A stretch of 10,447 nucleotides of DNA from JAVVPL01 sp036655775. Lineage in GTDB: Bacteria; Bacteroidota; Bacteroidia; Bacteroidales; P3. The DNA is taken from NCBI GenBank assembly GCA_036655775.1, contig JAVVPL010000076.1, positions 1 through 10,447 on the forward strand, given 5' to 3'. This document shows, piece after piece, positions 1 to 6,680 of the stretch; the stretch's first letter is position 1, and each line of letters starts with the position of its first letter. Below the pieces are notes generated by a model, which made no database searches, was not told where the DNA came from, and worked only from the letters and a program-made list of their open reading frames with translations. The position numbers were made by a program, and so were the translations under genes.

Positions 1-716
1 AAATGGATATTAAAGTAGATGGTCTTTCGTATGAAGTTTTAGCAAAAGCACTTGCACAAGCCAAACAAGGTCGTGCACATATTTTAGGTAAAATTACCCA
101 AACACTTGCAGGACCTCGTGAAGATTACAAACCTCATGCTCCTCGTATTATTCAAATTTCTATTCCTCGTGAATTTATTGGCGCTATTATTGGTACGGGA
201 GGAAAAGTAATTCAAGAAATGCAAAGAGAAACAGGAACCACTATTTCAATTGAAGAAGTAGGTGATTTTGGTATTATCGATATTGCAGGAACCGATAAGG
301 CTTGTATGGATGCTGCTCTTGAACGCATTAAAAATATTACGGCAGTACCTGAAGTGGGTGCGGTATATGATGGGGTAGTCAAAAATATTCAAACTTTTGG
401 TGCTTTTGTGGAAATTCTTCCTGGAAAAGATGGCTTACTTCATATTTCAGAAATTTCTTGGAATCGTCTAGAAAAAGTAGAAGATGCCTTGAAAGAAGGC
501 GACAAAATTCAAGTAAAATTGATTGAAGTGGATAAAAAAACGGGGAAATTGAAACTTTCTCACAGAGTATTACTTCCAAAACCTGAAGGATATAAAGAGC
601 CTGAAGCGCGCGGAGATAGAGGCGAACGTCGAGACAGAGATCATGGCGATAGACGTGCTCCTAGAGAAGAGGTAGTGCCCGTTATGGCTAAACCTGTGAT
701 CAAAAAAGAAGAATAG
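1..716 (+). CDS. pnp: Polyribonucleotide nucleotidyltransferase (PNPase), C-terminal part; 5' end outside window
   Basis: This is the last 237 codons of PNPase, the phosphate-dependent 3'-to-5' exoribonuclease that degrades mRNA and can add 3' tails. The family is about 700 residues long, so both RNase PH catalytic cores lie mostly upstream of the window. The ATG at base 3 is internal, not a start: the segment DIKVDGLSYEVLAKAL belongs to the end of the second PH core. Numbering from that Met, a KH domain covers about residues 48-113 with its RNA-binding GXXG loop (GTGG, 64-67). An S1 domain covers about 117-190 (VYDGVVKNIQTFGAFVEILP, then DGLLHISEIS). The tail from about 196 is rich in Arg, Asp and Glu (RGDRGERRDRD), as is common in RNA-binding proteins. 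The frame ends at a TAG and is followed at once by a terminator. Identification is secure; only the 5' limit is unknown. Confidence 0.97.
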   Translation, partial: MDIKVDGLSYEVLAKALAQAKQGRAHILGKITQTLAGPREDYKPHAPRIIQISIPREFIGAIIGTGGKVIQEMQRETGTTISIEEVGDFGIIDIAGTDKACMDAALERIKNITAVPEVGAVYDGVVKNIQTFGAFVEILPGKDGLLHISEISWNRLEKVEDALKEGDKIQVKLIEVDKKTGKLKLSHRVLLPKPEGYKEPEARGDRGERRDRDHGDRRAPREEVVPVMAKPVIKKEE

Positions 717-740
717 ATAGAACAAAGAATATTCTCAATT

Positions 741-781
741 AAAACCGCGTATGCTTTGAAAAGTATACGCGGTTTTGTTTT
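741..781 (+). terminator. Intrinsic terminator of pnp
   Basis: Bases 741-754 (aaaaccgcgtatgc) pair with 763-776 (gtatacgcggtttt) in a 14-bp stem with one G-U pair and an 8-base loop (755-762). The right arm ends in TTTT and is followed by GTTTTA, which gives the U-rich tail. It starts 24 bases after the pnp stop codon. The A-rich left arm makes it usable in both directions, but no minus-strand gene lies nearby. Confidence 0.9.
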
Positions 782-838
782 ATGCAATCTAAAATACAAT
801 TGGAATGGATGATTTTATATTTTTAAAAAAATAAGTAG

Positions 839-846
839 TATCTTTG
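839..846 (+). promoter_or_regulatory. Bacteroidota-type -7 promoter element upstream of coaD
   Basis: TATCTTTG matches the Bacteroidota -7 consensus TANNTTTG. It lies between the pnp terminator and coaD, so it could start a coaD-glycosyltransferase transcript with a leader of roughly 45 nt. I see no TTG at the usual 17-23 bp upstream spacing; the nearest is at 800-802, which is too far. The call rests on one element plus position. Confidence 0.5.
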
Positions 847-897
847 TCAATGCGTAATGCAAACTTCACTAATTTCTATACTAAAATACTATATCTG

Positions 898-1380
898 ATG
901 GATAAAATAGCCGTATTTCCAGGATCTTTTGATCCGCTGACTATTGGACATGAAAGTGTAATCCGACGCGCACTCCCTTTGTTTGATAAACTGATTATTG
1001 CTATCGGTCGTAATACAGAGAAGAAAGGTTTGTTTGAGGTGGATCAAAGACTTCTTTTTATCAAGGAATTATTTAAAAATGAATCCAAAATAGAGGTAGA
1101 TAGCTTTGAGAATTTAACGGTGGATTATTGCAAAAAAATGAATGCCAGCTATTTAATTCGAGGATTGCGGACCTCCGCTGATTTTGAATTTGAACGCATG
1201 ATTGCACTGACAAATAAAACCTTAGAATGTAATATAGAAACGGTATTTATGCTTACGGATAGTAAGCATACGTTTATCACTTCTTCTATTGTAAGAGATA
1301 TTTTACGTTATCATGGGGATGTTTCTCAATTTGTACCTCCTTGCATTTGCAAAATGATTCAAGAGTATTATGCAAAATAA
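898..1380 (+). CDS. coaD: Phosphopantetheine adenylyltransferase
   Basis: CoaD (PPAT) transfers AMP from ATP to 4'-phosphopantetheine to make dephospho-CoA, the fourth step of coenzyme A synthesis from pantothenate. From the ATG at 898 the protein is 160 residues, normal for the family. It opens with the nucleotidyltransferase signature VFPGSFDPLTIGH, whose TIGH (15-18) is the ATP-binding T/HxGH motif. Other family segments are YLIRGLRTSADFEFE (85-99), with the RGLR arginines, and the ITSSIVRD motif (127-134) near the end. The frame is open back to a TTG at 844, but that TTG is part of a promoter-like element and would add 18 residues the family does not have, so ATG 898 is chosen. The gene overlaps the next one by 11 nt, suggesting co-transcription. 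Cytoplasmic, normally a hexamer. Confidence 0.96.
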   Translation: MDKIAVFPGSFDPLTIGHESVIRRALPLFDKLIIAIGRNTEKKGLFEVDQRLLFIKELFKNESKIEVDSFENLTVDYCKKMNASYLIRGLRTSADFEFERMIALTNKTLECNIETVFMLTDSKHTFITSSIVRDILRYHGDVSQFVPPCICKMIQEYYAK

Positions 1381-2953
1381 AGATTCTCAGTTTGATTTAT
1401 CCATTGTGATTGTCAATTACAATGTGTGCAGTTTTTTGGAACAATGTTTAGCCTCTGTTCAAAAAGCAATATCCCATCTAAATGTAGAAATTTTTGTAGT
1501 AGACAATAATTCGGTGGATGGCTCGGTGGAAATGGTAAAAGCAAAATTTCCGCAAGTGTTTTGTATAGACAATAAAGAAAATGTGGGTTTTGCCAAGGCC
1601 AACAATCAAGCAATCCGTTTAGCCAAAGGTCGATATATTCTTTTGTTAAATCCAGATACGGTGGTAGAAGCCGATACCTTTGATTTATGTGTAGCTTTTA
1701 TGGAGGAAACGAAGGATGCTGGCGCTTTAGGTGTAAAAATGTTGGATGGGAAAGGGCGCTTTTTACCAGAATCAAAGCGTGGTTTACCCACCCCCGAAGT
1801 ATCGTTTTATAAAATCAGTGGTCTTTCTAAATTATTTCCCTATTCCAAACGCTTAGGCAAATACCATTTATCCTATTTAGATAAAGATCAAATTCATTCA
1901 GTGGATATTCTCTCGGGGGCATTTATGCTCTTGCGTACAAGTGTATTGGAGAAAATAGGTTTACTTGACGAAAGTTTTTTTATGTATGGGGAAGATGTCG
2001 ATTTATCGTATAGAGTATTGTTGGGAGGATACCAAAATTATTATTTTCCCAAAACACGTATCATTCACTACAAAGGAGAAAGCACCAAAAAAGGCAGCCT
2101 TAATTATGTAATTGTATTTTATCGTGCCATGCAAATTTTTGCAGAAAAATATTTTTCAAAAAAAAATACCTGTCTATTTTCGTGGTTTATCAAAATTGCT
2201 ATTTGGGCTCGCGCCTCTCTCTCTATTTTTCAGCGTATATTTACGAAAATAGCCTTTCCTGTCTTCGATTTTGTGCTTAGCTATGGAATACTTGTTTTAT
2301 TACAATATGTATGGTCTAGATTCTATTTTCAGAATGTCGAACATTTCCCTCAAATATATACACACTGGATTTTGCCGATTTATGCGCTTATTTGGATAGT
2401 GGCTTTATGGGTGGGAAAAGCATATACAAAACCAATTCATGTATGGCGTATAGTTTATGGATTTGTAGGAGGAAGTGTTTGTATACTTTTAGCACATGCA
2501 CTCTTGGGTGCAGAATGGCATTTTTCTCGCTTTATAATTATTGTAGGGAGTATTTTATCTTTAAGTATTTTGCTTATGTATAGGTATATAGGTAGTTGTT
2601 TTTTTAAAATAAAGTTTGCTTTCTATTCAAAAAAACATAAAAAATATTTAATTTTGGGTGATGGCCAAGAAGTGAAAAGAGTTGCTGATTTATTGGTGCA
2701 AAAAGGCGTTGATCTTTGTAATATTTATAATATAAAACTCAACTCGCCTTTAGAACTTAGTTATTTGATGTTAGAAATTGTAGAAATGGAACGATTATAT
2801 AAAATTGATGAATTTTTATTTTGTGCCAAAAATATGAGTTATTCTAGCATTATTAGCTTAATGAGCACCTATAAACACAAAGATATTGACTATAAAATTG
2901 TAATGTCCGAAGGCGATTTTATGATTGGGAGCCAATCGGTAGAAAAATTGTAG
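1370..2953 (+). CDS. Family 2 glycosyltransferase with membrane helices and a C-terminal Rossmann-like domain
   Basis: A 527-residue protein in three parts. Residues about 9-240 are a GT-A fold glycosyltransferase of family GT2: DLSIVIVNYN at the start, VVDNNSVDGS (43-52), NVGFAKANNQA (71-81), the NPD (94-96) in place of the metal-binding DXD, and MYGEDVDLSYR (205-215) with the likely catalytic acidic pair. This part resembles rhamnosyltransferase-like GT2 enzymes of polysaccharide synthesis; donor and acceptor are not known. Residues about 267-410 hold four or five hydrophobic segments (clearest at 296-316, 330-350, 360-380, 388-408). Residues about 425-527 form a soluble tail beginning with a beta strand and glycine-rich turn (YLILGDGQEVKRVADLL), similar to the nucleotide-binding domain that follows the membrane helices in polyprenyl-phosphate sugar transferases, but with no transferase domain after it. 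The start codon lies inside the end of coaD. Likely an inner-membrane enzyme. Confidence 0.88.
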   Translation: MQNKDSQFDLSIVIVNYNVCSFLEQCLASVQKAISHLNVEIFVVDNNSVDGSVEMVKAKFPQVFCIDNKENVGFAKANNQAIRLAKGRYILLLNPDTVVEADTFDLCVAFMEETKDAGALGVKMLDGKGRFLPESKRGLPTPEVSFYKISGLSKLFPYSKRLGKYHLSYLDKDQIHSVDILSGAFMLLRTSVLEKIGLLDESFFMYGEDVDLSYRVLLGGYQNYYFPKTRIIHYKGESTKKGSLNYVIVFYRAMQIFAEKYFSKKNTCLFSWFIKIAIWARASLSIFQRIFTKIAFPVFDFVLSYGILVLLQYVWSRFYFQNVEHFPQIYTHWILPIYALIWIVALWVGKAYTKPIHVWRIVYGFVGGSVCILLAHALLGAEWHFSRFIIIVGSILSLSILLMYRYIGSCFFKIKFAFYSKKHKKYLILGDGQEVKRVADLLVQKGVDLCNIYNIKLNSPLELSYLMLEIVEMERLYKIDEFLFCAKNMSYSSIISLMSTYKHKDIDYKIVMSEGDFMIGSQSVEKL

Positions 2954-2975
2954 ATAAAACACAGTATTTTGTTAT

Positions 2976-3008
2976 TTTATAATATATTGTATACCAATAT
3001 ATTATAAA
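2976..3008. repeat. Perfect AT-rich inverted repeat (hairpin)
   Basis: Bases 2976-2989 (tttataatatattg) are exactly complementary to 2995-3008 (caatatattataaa), giving a 14-bp perfect stem around the 5-base loop TATAC. It begins 22 bases after the glycosyltransferase stop codon. There is no T-run after it, so it is not a standard terminator. It could protect the 3' end of the coaD-glycosyltransferase mRNA, or be a DNA site for a dimeric regulator of the gene at 3102. Confidence 0.7.
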
Positions 3009-3041
3009 TAAAGTTTAAAAATAGTTAAAAAAATTTTCATG

Positions 3042-3076
3042 AAAGCTATTTTATTTGATAAAAAATAGCTTTTTTT
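3042..3076 (+). terminator. Intrinsic terminator after the glycosyltransferase gene
   Basis: Bases 3042-3052 (aaagctatttt) pair with 3062-3072 (aaaatagcttt) in an 11-bp stem with a 9-base loop, and the right arm runs into seven T residues (3070-3076). It is 89 bases beyond the glycosyltransferase stop and 25 bases before the next ATG. It either ends the upstream transcript or attenuates read-through into the repeat-protein gene. Confidence 0.75.
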
Positions 3077-3101
3077 GCAGAAAAAACCCAATAAGACGAC
3101 A

Positions 3102-4526
3102 ATGGCTAAAAAAGCAGTTGTAAGCAAAACTAAAAAGAATGAAACGCCTAAAAAGGTAGTAAATTCAAAAATACAGGATACAAAAAAGGTAGCTTCCCAA
3201 GCTATCACTAAGACGGATGCAAAAAAGTCAGTATCTAAAGCGGTTTCTCAAAAATCGAAAGTGGTGGCTGCCAAAGTAAAGGGGGTAGCTGTCAAAGCAG
3301 CACCTAAAGCAATGGATAGGAAACCGATTGCAAAGGGGGGCGTTGCTAAAGTAGCACCTAAAGCGAAGGCTAAGCAAGCAATTGTAAAGAAAGTTGCCAA
3401 AGCGGCACCTAAAGCAATGGATAAGAAACCGATTGCAAAGGGGGACGTTACTAAAGTAGCACCTAAAGCGAAGGCTACGCAAGCAATTGTAAAGAAAGTT
3501 GCCAAAGCGGCACCTAAAGCAATGGATAAGAAACCGATTGCAAAAGGGGGCGTTGCTAAAGTGGCACCTAAAGCGAAGGCTAAGCAAGCAATTTCAAAGA
3601 GAATAGTTGCTAAAGCAGCACCTAAAGCGAAGGCTAAGCAAGCAATTGCAAAGGGAGTAGTTGCTAAAGCAGCACCTAAAGCGAAGGCTAAGCAAGCAAT
3701 TGCAAAGAGAGTAGTTGCTAAAGCAGCACCTAAAGCGAAGGCCAAGCAAGCAATAGCAAAAGGAGTAATTGCCAAAGCAGCACCTAAAGCGAAGGCTATG
3801 CAAGCAATTGCAAAGGGAGCAGTTGCCAAAGCAGCACCTAAAGCGAAGGCTACGCAAGCAATTGCAAAGGGAGTAGTTGCCAAAGCGGCACCTAAAGCGA
3901 AGGCTACGCAAGCAATTGCAAAGGGAGCAGTTGCTAAAGCGGCACCTAAAGCGAAAGTTGAGCAAACAATCGTAAAAGAAGTAGTTGCCAAAGTGATACC
4001 TAAAGCAAAGGATAAGAAAAATGTAAAGCCTATAGGAAAGGATAAGGATGAACAGAAGAAAAAAACATCTAGTATGGGAGAGGGCGCAAAAAAGTTTGAA
4101 AAGAAAACAAAAGAAAAAAAAGTTGATACTCAGGTGGTGCAAAAAGTAGAAGAAAAAGTCGAAAAAAAAGAAAAAGCGGCAATGCTAGCTAAAAAAAACA
4201 TAATTAAACCCAGCCGAATTGTAAGTCTAGAAAAATTAGAGCCTGCAATTTTAGCTCTTTTTCATGTTAAATATGCAGAAGGATATCAAGATTTTATATC
4301 GAGATACCCCAAACCCAATGGCGAATATTTTTTTGCAGTACCTTTGGATACAGAACAAGCTAACTTTTTGGTTAAAGTGGAAGTAAAAATTGATACCTTG
4401 ATAGAGGAAGATGATGATACTTTTGGAGATATTCCCGATGATACCATCAAAGAAATAGGGGATGAGCCTGAAATTACAACGGAAACAATTACGGATGAAT
4501 TTGCTGATACATACACCGACGAATAA
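3102..4526 (+). CDS. Histone H1-like Lys/Ala/Pro-rich tandem-repeat protein with an acidic C-terminal tail
   Basis: A 474-residue protein in four zones. Residues 1-62 are lysine-rich (MAKKAVVSKTKK). Residues about 63-310 are 13 to 14 tandem copies of an 18-residue unit of the form VAKAAPKAKAKQAIAKGV. Residues about 310-360 are a charged Lys/Glu segment likely to be extended or coiled. Residues about 370-432 look globular (LEKLEPAILALFHVKYAEGY, then PNGEYFFAVPLDTEQANFLVKVEVKID), followed by an acidic tail (EEDDD, then Asp/Glu/Thr-rich to the end). The repeats resemble eukaryotic histone H1 tails and bacterial AlgP-like or Hc1-like proteins, which suggests non-specific DNA or RNA binding; this is inference from composition. 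The globular part looks like a small conserved Bacteroidota segment of unknown role. ATG 3102 is preferred over TTG 3075, which lies in the terminator T-run. No signal peptide, so cytoplasmic. Confidence 0.85.
   Translation: MAKKAVVSKTKKNETPKKVVNSKIQDTKKVASQAITKTDAKKSVSKAVSQKSKVVAAKVKGVAVKAAPKAMDRKPIAKGGVAKVAPKAKAKQAIVKKVAKAAPKAMDKKPIAKGDVTKVAPKAKATQAIVKKVAKAAPKAMDKKPIAKGGVAKVAPKAKAKQAISKRIVAKAAPKAKAKQAIAKGVVAKAAPKAKAKQAIAKRVVAKAAPKAKAKQAIAKGVIAKAAPKAKAMQAIAKGAVAKAAPKAKATQAIAKGVVAKAAPKAKATQAIAKGAVAKAAPKAKVEQTIVKEVVAKVIPKAKDKKNVKPIGKDKDEQKKKTSSMGEGAKKFEKKTKEKKVDTQVVQKVEEKVEKKEKAAMLAKKNIIKPSRIVSLEKLEPAILALFHVKYAEGYQDFISRYPKPNGEYFFAVPLDTEQANFLVKVEVKIDTLIEEDDDTFGDIPDDTIKEIGDEPEITTETITDEFADTYTDE
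3288..4037 (+). repeat. 54-bp in-frame tandem repeat array (13-14 units)
   Basis: Repeat units start at 3288, 3342, 3393, 3447, 3498, 3552, 3606, 3660, 3714, 3768, 3822, 3876, 3930 and 3984. The spacing is 54 bp except for units two and four, which are 51 bp (one codon shorter). The first six units alternate two types: one with PKAMDKKPIAKGG and one with PKAKAKQAIVKK, giving a 105-bp two-unit period. From 3552 on, only the second type is repeated. The last unit (3984) is degenerate. Neighbouring units share long identical nucleotide runs, consistent with recent expansion by slippage or unequal recombination. There are no spacers, so it is not a CRISPR array. Confidence 0.95.
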
Positions 4527-4654
4527 ATGAAAACTAGTGAATATATGCGAACATAAATAGCGTGAAATATATATTCAAAATAAAAAATCTTTTAAATTTC
4601 CAAAAACGGATTTACATAAAATAAAAAATATAAATATAAAAATAAAACTAAAAA

Positions 4655-5182
4655 ATGAACAAAAAAATTATTACTCCTGCGAGTTTGCTTGCTGTTGCTA
4701 TTATTGTTGTGGCTGCGGTTACACGTTTACTTCCTCACCCTGCAAATGTAACGCCTATTATGGCAATTGCTATTTTTGGTGGTGCGTATTTTTCAAAAAA
4801 ATACATGGCTGTACTATTGCCTTTATGTATTTTATTTGTTACCGATTTAGTACTTGGTATGCATGCTAGTATGTGGGCAGTGTATGCGGCTTTCCTTATG
4901 GCTGCAGGCATTGGCATGATTTTAAAAAATAGAGTAAAAGTAAGTACGGTGCTAGGTGCTTCTTTGGCTTCTTCTATTGTATTTTTCTTAGTTTCCAACT
5001 TTGGCGTTTGGATTAGTGGTCTTTGTGGCTATCCAATGAGTTTTAGTGGGTTGGTACTATGTTATGAAATGGGTTTACCTTTTTTCCGTAATGAAGTAGT
5101 AGGAACATTGGTTTATTCAGGAGTTATGTTTGGCGTATTTGAATATGCAAAAGTAAAATTTCCTGCTTTAGCAAAAATATAA
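4655..5182 (+). CDS. DUF6580-like integral membrane protein, putative transporter
   Basis: A 175-residue very hydrophobic protein with about six predicted membrane helices (roughly residues 9-27, 33-47, 50-68, 72-90, 97-120 and 149-166). The conserved-looking segments are RLLPHPANVTPIMAIAIFGGAYF, LPLCILFVTDLVLG, SNFGVWISGLCGYPMS and GLPFFRNEVVGTLVYSGVMFG. This pattern fits the family I know as DUF6580, described as putative transport proteins. Its shape recalls the substrate-binding subunits of ECF transporters, but no ATPase or coupling subunit is encoded nearby and the substrate is unknown. The ATG follows an A/T-only leader without a Shine-Dalgarno sequence, usual for Bacteroidota. The 128-bp gap before it (4527-4654) contains no TANNTTTG element, so either a divergent promoter or read-through from the repeat-protein gene serves it. 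I saw no riboswitch-like structure in that gap. Confidence 0.8.
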   Translation: MNKKIITPASLLAVAIIVVAAVTRLLPHPANVTPIMAIAIFGGAYFSKKYMAVLLPLCILFVTDLVLGMHASMWAVYAAFLMAAGIGMILKNRVKVSTVLGASLASSIVFFLVSNFGVWISGLCGYPMSFSGLVLCYEMGLPFFRNEVVGTLVYSGVMFGVFEYAKVKFPALAKI

Positions 5183-5222
5183 GTAAAAAATTGTAAGATT
5201 ACTTCTTTCAATTTTTTAAGGG

Positions 5223-5290
5223 AAGCGGTATGAATTAATTTAGCTTTTGCATTCAATAAATGTCAAAGTAAAAATTGGTTCATACCGCTT
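5223..5290. repeat. Long imperfect hairpin downstream of the DUF6580-like gene
   Basis: Bases 5223-5241 (aagcggtatgaattaattt) pair with 5272-5290 in a 19-bp stem with two adjacent G-U pairs; the outer 12 bp are perfect. Inside it, 5244-5253 can pair with 5259-5268 with one mismatch, so nearly the whole 68 nt fold into one rod. There is no T-run immediately after the right arm (GCTTATTTAG follows). It may be a transcript end or stabiliser for the upstream gene, part of a small RNA, or the remnant of a palindromic repeat. Confidence 0.75.
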
Positions 5291-5340
5291 GCTTATTTAG
5301 GGTAAAAGACAATCTTAGAAATTCATTTTACGGTTTATTC

Positions 5341-5372
5341 TTTGGTAAATATATAAATTTTTCGTAAGTTTG
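5341..5372 (+). promoter_or_regulatory. Bacteroidota promoter of fbaA
   Basis: TTTG at 5341-5344 fits the -33 element and TAAGTTTG at 5365-5372 fits the -7 consensus TANNTTTG, with 20 bp between them. Both elements match perfectly and the spacing is inside the known range. Transcription would begin near 5378, giving fbaA a long leader. Confidence 0.8.
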
Positions 5373-5462
5373 TACAAAATGTGCATACGGATATCTTTTC
5401 TTTATAAAACGAGAAACTTCTAACCGTAGAAGGCTTATGAAGAACCTAAAGATTTGGAAACG

Positions 5463-5482
5463 TATATATATATATATATATA
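5463..5482. repeat. (TA)10 dinucleotide run in the fbaA leader
   Basis: Ten uninterrupted TA units, flanked by two direct copies of TTGGAAAC (5454-5461 and 5484-5491). Such a run is prone to length change by slippage and can fold on itself in RNA. It lies about 80 bases before the fbaA start codon, inside the predicted leader. Confidence 0.9.
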
Positions 5483-5562
5483 ATTGGAAACACATATATA
5501 AAATTCCAAAAGGATAAATCTAAAAAATTAAAAACGTAATCATAAATTAAAAATTAAACGTC

Positions 5563-6636
5563 ATGTCTGAGAAAATTTTAGAAAATGTTCGTCCCGGAGT
5601 TGTATCGGGAAAAGATTTGCAAACTATTTTTGCGATTGCAAAAAAGAATAAATTTGCTATTCCTGCGGTGAATGTGGTGAGTACGGATTCTGTAAATGCA
5701 GTAATGGAAGCTGCTAAACTTGTAAATTCACCTATCATTATACAGTTTTCAAATGGGGGCGGGGTGTTTTACGCAGGTAAAAGTATTGCTGCCGATAAAG
5801 CAGGCGTATTGGGTTGTATTTCGGGTGCAATGCATGTGCATTTGATGGCAGAAGTATACGGAGTACCTGTAATTTTACATACAGATCATGCGGCTAAGAA
5901 ATTATTACCTTGGATTGACGGTCTTTTGGATGCAGGGGAAAAATATTATGCGGATCACAAAAAACCATTGTTTAGTTCTCACATGTTGGATCTATCGGAA
6001 GAACCTTTACATGAGAATATTGAAATTTGCAAAAAATATTTGGCTCGGATGGCTAAAATTGACATGACCTTAGAAATCGAGTTGGGTATTACGGGTGGCG
6101 AAGAAGATGGCGTAGATAATACGCATGTGGATAATGCTCGTTTATATACACAACCTGAAGATGTGGCTTATGCGTATGAAGAATTATTGAAGATTAGTCC
6201 TAATTTTACAATTGCCGCTTCTTTTGGAAATGTACATGGCGTGTATAAACCTGGAAATGTAAAATTGGAACCTCAAATTTTACGTAATTCACAAGCATAT
6301 ATTCAAAAGAAATATAATACTTCTGAGAATCCAGTGAGTTTTGTATTTCATGGCGGATCGGGATCTGAACCAGCTAAAATAAAAGAAGCTTTAGGGTATG
6401 GAGTTGTCAAAATGAATATTGATACCGATACGCAATGGGCTTTTTGGGATGGAGTTCGCAAATTTGAAATTAAAAATCATGCTTATTTACAAGGTCAAAT
6501 TGGAAATCCTGATGGGGCCGACAAACCAAACAAAAAATATTATGATCCACGTGCTTGGCTTCGTAAAGGAGAAGAGGCAATGGTGGAACGACTCAAAATT
6601 GCATTTGAAGATTTAAATGCAATGGGACGGAATTAA
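5563..6636 (+). CDS. fbaA: Class II fructose-bisphosphate aldolase
   Basis: This zinc enzyme reversibly splits fructose 1,6-bisphosphate into glyceraldehyde 3-phosphate and dihydroxyacetone phosphate, in glycolysis and gluconeogenesis. The 357 residues match the length of the E. coli class IIA enzyme (359), and the landmarks fall one residue earlier: catalytic Asp and zinc His in HTDH (D108, H109), EIELG (171-175), GGEEDGVDN (178-186), zinc His in GNVHGVY (H225), HGGSGSE (H263), MNIDTDTQWA (284-293) with the substrate-binding Asn and Asp, and DPRAWL (R330). All key residues are present, so it should be active. It is cytoplasmic and normally a dimer. The gene stands alone, with its own promoter, a long structured leader and its own terminator. 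The start ATG follows an A-rich leader with no Shine-Dalgarno sequence. Confidence 0.98.
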   Translation: MSEKILENVRPGVVSGKDLQTIFAIAKKNKFAIPAVNVVSTDSVNAVMEAAKLVNSPIIIQFSNGGGVFYAGKSIAADKAGVLGCISGAMHVHLMAEVYGVPVILHTDHAAKKLLPWIDGLLDAGEKYYADHKKPLFSSHMLDLSEEPLHENIEICKKYLARMAKIDMTLEIELGITGGEEDGVDNTHVDNARLYTQPEDVAYAYEELLKISPNFTIAASFGNVHGVYKPGNVKLEPQILRNSQAYIQKKYNTSENPVSFVFHGGSGSEPAKIKEALGYGVVKMNIDTDTQWAFWDGVRKFEIKNHAYLQGQIGNPDGADKPNKKYYDPRAWLRKGEEAMVERLKIAFEDLNAMGRN

Positions 6637-6680
6637 AACACTGATTATTTATATATTATAGAATATACAAATGGTAAAAT

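Larger units (their letters stand above)
5183..5562 (+). other. 380-bp non-coding stretch between the DUF6580-like gene and fbaA
   Basis: No convincing reading frame on either strand. From left to right it holds a long imperfect hairpin (5223-5290), a Bacteroidota promoter (5341-5372), a small hairpin with a 6-bp stem (5417-5422 with 5427-5432, loop ACCG), two copies of TTGGAAAC (5454-5461 and 5484-5491) flanking a (TA)10 run (5463-5482), and a TTCCAA (5504-5509) that could pair with the TTGGAA of either copy. After the promoter, everything to 5562 would be a leader of about 185 nt on the fbaA mRNA. Confidence 0.8.

Noticed and set aside
844..897. Longer CoaD starting at TTG 844
   Set aside because: The TTG is part of the TATCTTTG promoter element and the added 18 residues do not belong to the family; ATG 898 gives the normal 160 residues.
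3075..3101. Longer repeat protein starting at TTG 3075
   Set aside because: The TTG lies in the T-run of a terminator hairpin; ATG 3102 gives the typical lysine-rich MAKK start.
3248..3991. 247-codon open frame on the minus strand through the repeat array, encoding a repetitive hydrophobic protein
   Set aside because: It is the mirror of the Lys/Ala-rich repeat codons: the 54-bp period keeps stops out of several minus-strand frames at once. It has no promoter or independent domain, while the plus-strand gene extends well beyond the repeats into unique sequence.
3288..4037. Regular repeat spacing that could suggest a CRISPR array
   Set aside because: Units are contiguous with no unique spacers, the period is a multiple of three, and the array lies in frame inside a gene.
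4527..4654. Riboswitch or promoter in front of the DUF6580-like gene
   Set aside because: The 128 bases are almost only A and T with no stable hairpin, no conserved riboswitch core and no TANNTTTG.
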